A stretch of DNA of 12,711 nucleotides, taken from Clostridiales bacterium (GTDB taxonomy: Bacteria > Bacillota > Clostridia > Christensenellales > Christensenellaceae). Both the position numbers and the translations under genes were made by a program. The stretch spans positions 1 to 12,711 of the forward strand of contig QAKS01000114.1 in assembly GCA_003343685.1 (NCBI GenBank). Reading direction: 5' to 3'. A model generated the notes under the pieces. The model ran no database searches. It was given only the letters and a program-made list of their open reading frames with translations, and had not been told where the DNA came from. Shown in pieces: positions 7,660-12,711 of the stretch. How positions within the stretch are numbered: position 1 is the first letter of the stretch; every line of letters starts with the position of its first letter.

Positions 7660-7684
7660 TTACCCGCCGAAGACAAGCGGGTAA
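7660..7684 (-). other. Intercistronic hairpin upstream of the binding-protein gene
   Basis: Perfect 8-base-pair arms (7660-7667 and 7677-7684, TTACCCGC/GCGGGTAA) with a nine-base loop lie between the kinase stop and the binding-protein ribosome binding site. No T-tract follows on the minus strand, so a stability or processing role fits better than termination. Confidence 0.55.
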
Positions 7685-7696
7685 TAGGTTATATGA

Positions 7697-9244
7697 TTAC
7701 TTGTCCATTTTCCGAACCAGCTCCGCCATCGGCGCAAAATTATCTTTGATTTCCTCATAAATATTTCTGTATATCTTATAGAGATCGTCATAGATTTTTG
7801 CATTCTCCTCAATTGGGTCTGTCTGATCGGAGACCGATACCCAGTTCTTCACCACATCGTAATCCTTAAACACGCCCGTTCCCACGCCGGCAATAACGGC
7901 ATTACCTTCCGGCGCGCCCTTTGAATCTGCCAGATATACGCCCTGTACGCGGAGGCAGTCGCATACGATCTGCCGCCAGATGGGACTTTGTGCGCCGCCC
8001 TCGGCTAAAACCAGCGGCAGCTTCATTTTAATCCCCGTCTCCTTCATCAGCTCCAAATTGTGTTTCAGCGCCAGGCATGCTCCTTCCAGGAAGGAACGCA
8101 GCATATGGTCCTTTGTGTGGGAATAATTCATGCCAAACAAAACGCCCCTCGCAATAGGATCCCATATGGGCGTTCTCTCGCCCATAAAGTAGGGAATCGT
8201 CAGCAATCCCTCGCTTCCCACCGGAATTCTTGCCGCGCGTTCGCAGAGATAAGTGTAGAGGTTCTTCCCCTCCTCCTTCGCCACGATCGCCTCAATATCC
8301 GCAAACTCGTCCCTGTAATAACGCAGCAGCGCGCCGCAGCTGCACGTCGCCGCCAGCGTTGTATACATGCTTTTTCCCTTTGAGGGATGGACAATGGTAA
8401 TCAGATTTTTCGTGAACTTTGGCTCCTCGTGAACGATGCCCATCACGCCCGCCGATCCCATTACGAGGCTCATTTCGCCGTCATGCAGAGCGCCGTTCGC
8501 CACCCATGCAGCATTGCAGTCCACGGTTCCCGCCACAACGGGAGTCCCCTTCGCAAGGCCGGTTCTGTCTGCCGCTTCCTGCGTAACCTCGCCCACGATT
8601 TCGTCGCAGTCGTACAGCTTCGGGAATTTATCGGGGTCGAGGCCGATCTTCTCCAGCATTTCCTCGTCCCACTTCTTGTTCTTTATGTCAAAGGCAATTC
8701 CGACAAGACTCGCATTGGAATAGTCGGTTGCCAGCTGTCCTGTCAGCTTCATCCGTGCATAGTCGGAGACATTCTGAAACTTGACAGCCTTATTGTAAAG
8801 CTCCGGCCTGTTGTTTTTCTCCCACAGCATCTTTACCGTAGCATAATAAGGGTCGGAAGGGTTTGCGCTTACCTCAAAAACGTGATCCGCGCCTATTTTT
8901 TCGGCAATAAATTTCGCTTCCTCGGTGCCGCGCCGGTCCATCCAAAAATGGGAAAACTGCAATGGCCTCAAATTTTCATCTATCAGGACACACGCCGGCG
9001 AATGAGCGCTTATGCTGACGCCTTTAATGTCCTTGGGGTCTACACCGGACTGTCTGATCGCTTCGGCAATCGTATCCGCCGTAGTGTTCCAGTAATCGTC
9101 CGGGTCGTGCTCGGCCCAGCCCAGACTGTTTGTGTGGGTCGGGTAGGGAATGGTCAGTTTCCCGAGGACTGTTCCCTCCTCATCCATGACTACCGATTTT
9201 GTAGAACTCGTTCCGATATCGCATCCAACCAAATATGAACTCAT
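7697..9244 (-). CDS. FGGY-family carbohydrate kinase (xylulokinase-like)
   Basis: At 515 residues this is a full FGGY kinase, with two actin-like domains that transfer the gamma phosphate of ATP to a sugar or ketose. GCDIGTSSTKSVVMD (7-21) is the first phosphate loop, with Asp9. Asp242 in GTVDCNAAW is the expected catalytic base. GERTPIWDP (355-363) and EGGAQSPIWRQ (415-425) are second-domain motifs of the xylulokinase branch. In place of the xylulokinase sugar-binding Ser-Gly-Gln-Met-His-Gly it has Ser-Ala-His-Ser-Pro-Ala (79-84), so the substrate is probably not D-xylulose. AAAGGAG lies nine bases before the ATG and touches the stop codon of the RpiB-like gene, so the two are coupled. It should act on the sugar brought in by the downstream transporter. 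Kinase class is certain; substrate unknown. Confidence 0.92.
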   Translation of the reverse strand: MSSYLVGCDIGTSSTKSVVMDEEGTVLGKLTIPYPTHTNSLGWAEHDPDDYWNTTADTIAEAIRQSGVDPKDIKGVSISAHSPACVLIDENLRPLQFSHFWMDRRGTEEAKFIAEKIGADHVFEVSANPSDPYYATVKMLWEKNNRPELYNKAVKFQNVSDYARMKLTGQLATDYSNASLVGIAFDIKNKKWDEEMLEKIGLDPDKFPKLYDCDEIVGEVTQEAADRTGLAKGTPVVAGTVDCNAAWVANGALHDGEMSLVMGSAGVMGIVHEEPKFTKNLITIVHPSKGKSMYTTLAATCSCGALLRYYRDEFADIEAIVAKEEGKNLYTYLCERAARIPVGSEGLLTIPYFMGERTPIWDPIARGVLFGMNYSHTKDHMLRSFLEGACLALKHNLELMKETGIKMKLPLVLAEGGAQSPIWRQIVCDCLRVQGVYLADSKGAPEGNAVIAGVGTGVFKDYDVVKNWVSVSDQTDPIEENAKIYDDLYKIYRNIYEEIKDNFAPMAELVRKMDK

Positions 9245-9258
9245 ATTATCCGTCTCCT

Positions 9259-9720
9259 TTAAAGTTCTCCGTCTTTGCTGTACATTTTGTCATATTCCAT
9301 CATTCTAGCTATTTTCGCGGAAGAAGGACTTTCGACAAATTCACAATCCAGCCAGATCTCCACCAGCTTTTTAGCCAGTTCCGGGCCTATTACCCGCGCT
9401 CCCATGCACATAATCTGGGCGTTATTGCTCATAACGGATCTCTCCGTCGAAAAGCAGTCGTGGCATACGGCAGCGCGTATTCCCGGCACCTTGTTTGCCG
9501 TCATGGCCATGCCAATACCTGTTCCGCAAATCAAAACGCCCCGCTCCGCCTGCCCTTTGCGCACCTTTTCCGCAACCTCCACAGCCTTATCGGGATATGA
9601 TACAGGCTCGGTATTGTATACGCCCACATCATCTACCCCGACGCCCTTTTGTTTCAAAAAGGACTTCACGATTTCCTTCAGTTCAAAGCCTGCTTCATCA
9701 CATCCGATTGCAATTTTCAT
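9259..9720 (-). CDS. RpiB/LacAB-family sugar-phosphate isomerase (divergent active site)
   Basis: This 153-residue protein has the RpiB fold signatures: MKIAIGCDEAGFELK at the start, the anion-hole motif ICGTGIGMAMTANK (64-77) with the catalytic Cys65 and Thr67, and GIRAAVCHD. RpiB interconverts aldose and ketose phosphates through an enediol. Two residues used by E. coli RpiB are missing: His10 is Glu9 here, and His99, proposed to open the furanose ring, is Ser98. Substrates that cannot form a ring, such as erythrulose or erythrose 4-phosphate, would not need that His. I chose the ATG at 9720 because GAAGGA precedes it and the conserved strand starts there; an ATG at 9744 would add eight polar residues covering that site. 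It is the second gene of the operon, 14 bases before the kinase. Calling it plain ribose-5-phosphate isomerase would be unsafe. Confidence 0.88.
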   Translation of the reverse strand: MKIAIGCDEAGFELKEIVKSFLKQKGVGVDDVGVYNTEPVSYPDKAVEVAEKVRKGQAERGVLICGTGIGMAMTANKVPGIRAAVCHDCFSTERSVMSNNAQIMCMGARVIGPELAKKLVEIWLDCEFVESPSSAKIARMMEYDKMYSKDGEL

Positions 9721-9795
9721 ATCCTTCCTTCTCTCCTCATACATCCTCCGACCGGCTGCTTCCCCCCGAAGCGTCCGCCTGCCGCATCATGTTAC

Positions 9796-10299
9796 TTAAG
9801 TTGCTGCGCTCTGCCTGTAATAATTGACATAAACCTCCGTTTCCTTTTGTGTAAACCTTTTATTCTTCTGTCCCACCAGTACAAACGATCTCATTGATTT
9901 GTAGGATTCTATCAGGGACGGACTGTTCAAAAACTCTGTTTTTCCCTCCGCCACCTCGCTGATGTGATTGAGCAGCACACCTACCTCCAGCTCTTGATCC
10001 GTTATTACCTCGCCGATTTTAATATCCTCCGCGTCTATCTCAAAATAACCGTACTGCGCTGTTTCCTCTTTGACCAAATCTCTCATCGCTACATATATTT
10101 TTATAAAAGTGGTAATTCTGATATCGCTGTTTCTGTTATATTTCTGATTAAATCCCGCCGGATCCCATCCGATCCGTTTGCTTATCTCTGCATTGCTGAT
10201 TCCGTATTGGCCTGCCAAGCGATTTAATCTGGTGTAGATACACTCTATGAGATATCCTTTTACGATTTTTTTCAAAACCGTCTCTTCATATTCCGTCAT
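9796..10299 (-). CDS. Small HTH (XRE-like) transcriptional regulator, first gene of the operon
   Basis: The 167-residue protein carries one helix-turn-helix domain at about residues 25-75 (YGISNAEISKRIGWDPAGF followed by a second helix with ITTFIKIYVAM), of the lambda-repressor/XRE type. The C-terminal half (about 80-167) is acidic and then basic and was not recognised; no sugar-binding domain like that of LacI, DeoR or GntR regulators is present. I chose the ATG at 10299 because GGGAGG lies six bases upstream; the ATG at 10323 has none. It heads the sugar operon, 75 bases before the RpiB-like gene, and an inverted repeat lies near its promoter, so autoregulation and control of the operon are plausible. 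The gap to the next gene shows ribosome binding sites but no promoter. Regulatory role is inferred from the HTH and position. Confidence 0.75.
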   Translation of the reverse strand: MTEYEETVLKKIVKGYLIECIYTRLNRLAGQYGISNAEISKRIGWDPAGFNQKYNRNSDIRITTFIKIYVAMRDLVKEETAQYGYFEIDAEDIKIGEVITDQELEVGVLLNHISEVAEGKTEFLNSPSLIESYKSMRSFVLVGQKNKRFTQKETEVYVNYYRQSAAT

Positions 10300-10380
10300 A
10301 AAAATCCTCCCTATAATGAGCATCTCTTTTTCTACATTTTTTTGACGGCATACATATAGGCATATATTTGATTTTTATAT

Positions 10381-10409
10381 ATTATAAATCATTAACAACT
10401 TTACATGAA
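10381..10409 (-). promoter_or_regulatory. Probable sigma-A promoter of the sugar operon
   Basis: On the minus strand a perfect TATAAT -10 box (10381-10386) follows a poor -35 box TTCATG (10404-10409) at a 17-base spacing. Transcription would start near 10374, giving an AT-rich leader of about 75 bases before the regulator gene. The weak -35 suggests that an activator is needed. Confidence 0.55.
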
Positions 10410-10445
10410 TTAGCGAAATGAGTCTGATAATGGCTTATTCGCTAA
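10410..10445. promoter_or_regulatory. Inverted repeat TTAGCGAA-N20-TTCGCTAA, operator candidate
   Basis: Two exact 8-base half-sites (10410-10417 and 10438-10445) in inverted orientation are separated by 20 bases, their centres 28 bases apart. One half-site abuts the predicted -35 box, the place expected for an activator or repressor site. The neighbouring HTH protein is the first candidate to bind it. Confidence 0.45.
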
Positions 10446-10524
10446 CATATTTTGCCATACTCTTTATTTTTGTTGGTACTTAACGCCATCAATGCCCATT
10501 TTTTATTGTTTTCGTTGTCCAAAG

Positions 10525-10562
10525 CAAAGAAAAATGTCGGTTTCAAACAAAAGCCGACATTT
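10525..10562 (-). terminator. Intrinsic terminator of the GldG/DUF4340 unit
   Basis: A 12-base-pair stem with one G-U pair (arms 10532-10543 and 10551-10562, seven-base loop) starts about 30 bases after the DUF4340 stop on the minus strand and is followed by a T-rich stretch. It separates that unit from the sugar operon. The rest of the gap 10300-10593 holds the promoter and inverted repeat and no gene. Confidence 0.75.
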
Positions 10563-10593
10563 CATAAAACCTTTTTCATGTTGGTTCTGCCAA

Positions 10594-11991
10594 TTACAGT
10601 GCCTTGATGCTTTCCATCAGCGCCTCAACGTACTTTCTGTTCACTAAAAAACGTCCGGAACCATTGACTGTGGCAAGATAAAAATTTTCGTCATAGTTAT
10701 AATACTCTGCCTTTATTTTCGTCCCGTCCCTTTTCTCCAGCCAAACGGTCAAATCACCGACTGTGGGGACGTCAAAAAAAACGTCGTCTTTTGCGGCCAG
10801 CATGTCCGCTTCCATGCTGGTAACGTCATACAGTATCCTCCATATCCTCTCGTCCTCCGTCGCCCAACCATTCAGCACATAGGCGGCCTTTCCTTTTTTC
10901 TCACTGTGCTTGATCTCTACTGTGTGGGTCACATCTGCTGTCTTAAACGCCGCCGATTCCAAATCGGCAAATTCGGCGCTGCACACCTGAAGGGACTTCA
11001 TACCGTCTGCGCTCAGCTTCAGAAGCTCCGCGATATCCTCCGATTTGTCCAGATATACGGCGTTTCTTCTCACATTGTAGACGTAAGTAAAGCGTTTCTC
11101 GTCTCCTTCCCCGTTTTCCTCTGTGATCTCTTTGCCAATGACGATCTTCATCACCTCCTCACTGCCGTCCAACAAAAATCTCATTTCGAGGCTTGCCCGC
11201 GGCGTATCAATACCGTATTGCACAATTTCTTCCTCCGTAGGCCTGTATGCTGCACATTTTTCAAAGCTGAGCGTCGTCAGCCGATCTTTTAATTCTTTAG
11301 CCGTCCGCTCGCTGGAGGCGCTGTATTCTCCGCCCTCGTTCACAAACCAGTGGACATTTTTGTCATAAAAAACACCGCTGCTGTCCTCAAGATATTGAAG
11401 GGAAAACTTCTCTTCGCCGCACTCCGCGTTTATACTCCGCACGTCAGCTATATTCAATTCTCCGTTGGCCACCTCCAAGCTTGCCATGTCCAAAATGGAC
11501 CGGCAGAACCTCTCTGCATAGGTGCTGGATACGGAATATATCCTTTCATCTCCATCACAGCAAATATAATAGTATGACGTGACTGGGTTTTGATCGCCTA
11601 TGTATATGTGAAAGCGCTCCCCTCCGCGTGTCTCTGCTGTTACGGTACTCTGAGGCTCGTCTAAGCCGTATTCCTTTTCATTTAAACGATTTTCGGCAAT
11701 AATCCGATCCGCCTTTACCTGACTGACGCCTTTTTCCAGCGATTCCGTATAAGCGGGGTTCAGGGGAAACGTTTTGTCCTCCCGATAGGCCCATTCCCCT
11801 CCCTCTTTTACAAAAGTAAAGGTGTTCCCCTTCGTTTTAAGGACAATCGACTGAATCTCCTCCGGCTTCGTCTCTTTGACAATAATTTCTCCGGCCTCGT
11901 CGGCGCCCGTCCCAGACAGAATGATATATGCCGCTATTCCGATTACAAGCAGCACCGACAGGATCAGCAGCATTTTCTTCTTTTTCTTCAA
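10594..11991 (-). CDS. DUF4340 domain protein, membrane-anchored, GldG partner
   Basis: This 465-residue protein has a basic start followed by one hydrophobic segment (about residues 8-26), so it is anchored in the membrane with the bulk outside. Repeated beta-rich units contain features such as GGEWAYREDKTFPLN, EYGLDEPQSTV and VQYGIDTPRASLEM, the pattern 'YGLD-P' being characteristic of DUF4340. Such proteins are encoded next to GldG-type ABC-exporter components; their molecular role is not established. I chose the TTG at 11991 because AGGAGG lies five bases before it and it overlaps the TGA stop of the upstream gene (TTGA), which implies translational coupling; an ATG at 11973 would lack a ribosome binding site at useful distance. 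It has no evident link with the sugar operon, from which it is separated by a terminator. Confidence 0.82.
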   Translation of the reverse strand: MKKKKKMLLILSVLLVIGIAAYIILSGTGADEAGEIIVKETKPEEIQSIVLKTKGNTFTFVKEGGEWAYREDKTFPLNPAYTESLEKGVSQVKADRIIAENRLNEKEYGLDEPQSTVTAETRGGERFHIYIGDQNPVTSYYYICCDGDERIYSVSSTYAERFCRSILDMASLEVANGELNIADVRSINAECGEEKFSLQYLEDSSGVFYDKNVHWFVNEGGEYSASSERTAKELKDRLTTLSFEKCAAYRPTEEEIVQYGIDTPRASLEMRFLLDGSEEVMKIVIGKEITEENGEGDEKRFTYVYNVRRNAVYLDKSEDIAELLKLSADGMKSLQVCSAEFADLESAAFKTADVTHTVEIKHSEKKGKAAYVLNGWATEDERIWRILYDVTSMEADMLAAKDDVFFDVPTVGDLTVWLEKRDGTKIKAEYYNYDENFYLATVNGSGRFLVNRKYVEALMESIKAL

Positions 11992-12711
11992 GAGCGCCTC
12001 CTAATCCAGATTGCCACAACGATGCCCGCCGCCAAGATGATGACAGGCAAGACCACCATCATAATAATGCTGATGGTATTTGCCGAAGCTGCCGACATGG
12101 TCAGATAATCTACGTTAATCTCCTTTGCGCGAATCGTGACGCCGCTCTCCTGTTCCGCCGCCCATCCCAGCGCATTCAGAAATATGTCTTTGTTTCCTCC
12201 GGAAACATATTGATCCACCTCGTCTACCAGAAAGCCGCTCGTTCCAAAAAATACAATGCGCGTTTCTTCTCCCGCAAACACCTCCTGTACCGCCATTGCA
12301 ACGCTGAAAGGCCCGTCCGTATCCCCCTCCTCCTTTTCAAAGGTTTTCATATTTGTGCCGTCCTGCTTTGAAAAGGAACCGTCGGAGGTGGTCAGCAGCG
12401 GCTCTGCGGTTACAGTCCCGCGCACCGTCTCTCTTTCCCTAATGCCTTCGCATATGGGCATTAGAACGCTGGATTTTGCCTTGCGAAGCGGATTTGTTAT
12501 GGCATGTTCTTCCAGTTCGGGAATCAGATAATGGTTGTAGTCGGGCATCATCATGCCGCTGTCGCTCTCCACCACAATGCCGTCTATAAACTCCACGCCG
12601 TAACTTTCGACGATTTTATCCACATTTGGCATTGCAACGTCGTCTCTATAGTCCACGGTAAATACCATTCTCCCGCCGTCGTTCAAATAACCGAGCACCG
12701 CCTCCGCCTCG
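11988..12711 (-). CDS. GldG-family protein (partial, N-terminus off right edge)
   Basis: Only the last 240 or so codons are visible; the frame is open to the right edge, so the gene begins outside. The visible start reads EAEAVLGYLNDGGRMVF, followed by YGVEFIDGIVVESDSG, ETRIVFFGTSGFLVDE and NKDIFLNALGWAAEQE. These are typical of the GldG/IFT52-like domain of ABC-type 'gliding' transport proteins (ABC_transp_aux). The end carries one membrane span (about 30 hydrophobic residues) and a short basic tail IRRRS. In many non-gliding Firmicutes such genes sit with an ABC ATPase and a permease, so an ATPase (GldA-like) and a permease (GldF-like) gene are expected just outside the right edge. The stop overlaps the DUF4340 start. 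The transported substrate is unknown. Confidence 0.8.
   Translation of the reverse strand, partial: EAEAVLGYLNDGGRMVFTVDYRDDVAMPNVDKIVESYGVEFIDGIVVESDSGMMMPDYNHYLIPELEEHAITNPLRKAKSSVLMPICEGIRERETVRGTVTAEPLLTTSDGSFSKQDGTNMKTFEKEEGDTDGPFSVAMAVQEVFAGEETRIVFFGTSGFLVDEVDQYVSGGNKDIFLNALGWAAEQESGVTIRAKEINVDYLTMSAASANTISIIMMVVLPVIILAAGIVVAIWIRRRS

Noticed and set aside
8387..9238. Plus-strand open frame of 283 codons opposite the FGGY kinase
   Set aside because: Antisense shadow of a clear kinase gene; no ribosome binding site and no recognisable domain.
2627..9244. Autoinducer-2 uptake (Lsr) operon
   Set aside because: The transporter layout and an FGGY kinase are similar, but LsrF, LsrG and LsrR are absent, and most LsrB ligand contacts are changed.
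7697..9720. Ordinary xylose or ribose utilisation locus
   Set aside because: No xylose isomerase or ribokinase is present, the xylulokinase motif is altered and the RpiB-like protein lacks key His residues.
9721..9795. Terminator or second promoter between the HTH gene and the RpiB-like gene
   Set aside because: Only a five-base-pair GCTTC/GAAGC hairpin without T-tract and no -10-like sequence are seen; the gap holds ribosome binding sites only.
10300..10593. Small gene or riboswitch in the AT-rich gap
   Set aside because: No frame with a ribosome binding site and no recognised riboswitch core; the gap is explained by a terminator, inverted repeat and promoter.

Overview
The window looks like a chromosomal segment of a Gram-positive anaerobe of the Clostridia, probably Lachnospiraceae-like. 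This is inferred from strong AGGAGG-type ribosome binding sites before nearly every gene, balanced base composition, a lipoprotein-type binding protein with an Ala-Pro-Ala-Glu-Thr-Lys linker, and a GldG/DUF4340 gene pair. No rRNA, tRNA, CRISPR array or insertion sequence was seen. Every supported gene lies on the minus strand, so transcription runs from right to left.

Right part (12711 to about 10530): the end of a GldG-type protein gene runs in from the right edge and overlaps a DUF4340 lipoprotein/membrane-anchored gene, which starts at TTG. A hairpin plus T-tract at about 10525-10562 closes this unit.

Middle and left (10445 to 1): a long carbohydrate import and catabolism operon. Its order is promoter with an inverted-repeat operator candidate, small HTH regulator, RpiB-family isomerase, FGGY kinase, sugar-binding lipoprotein, double-domain ABC ATPase, two RbsC-type permeases, SIS-domain (HxlB-like) isomerase, DhaK, DhaL, a probable terminator or attenuator, and then a TIM-barrel sugar-phosphate isomerase/epimerase cut by the left edge. 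Gaps are short and two gene pairs overlap or nearly abut, so co-transcription is likely. Hairpins on both sides of the binding-protein gene suggest that this gene is expressed above the rest.

How they may work together: the ABC transporter brings in a small sugar, ketose or polyol-derived ketose. The FGGY kinase and/or DhaK-DhaL phosphorylate it, and three different isomerase folds (RpiB, SIS, TIM barrel) move the carbonyl or invert a centre to reach central metabolism. The substrate cannot be read directly. Several specificity residues are changed in parallel: the RpiB-like protein lacks the ring-opening His and the first-loop His, the FGGY kinase lacks the xylulokinase Gln-Met-His motif, and the binding protein lacks most autoinducer-2 contact residues. 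A kinase of the dihydroxyacetone/erythrulose family next to an RpiB paralogue without ring-opening machinery fits a four-carbon ketose (erythrulose/tetritol-type) pathway. That is a hypothesis, not an observation.
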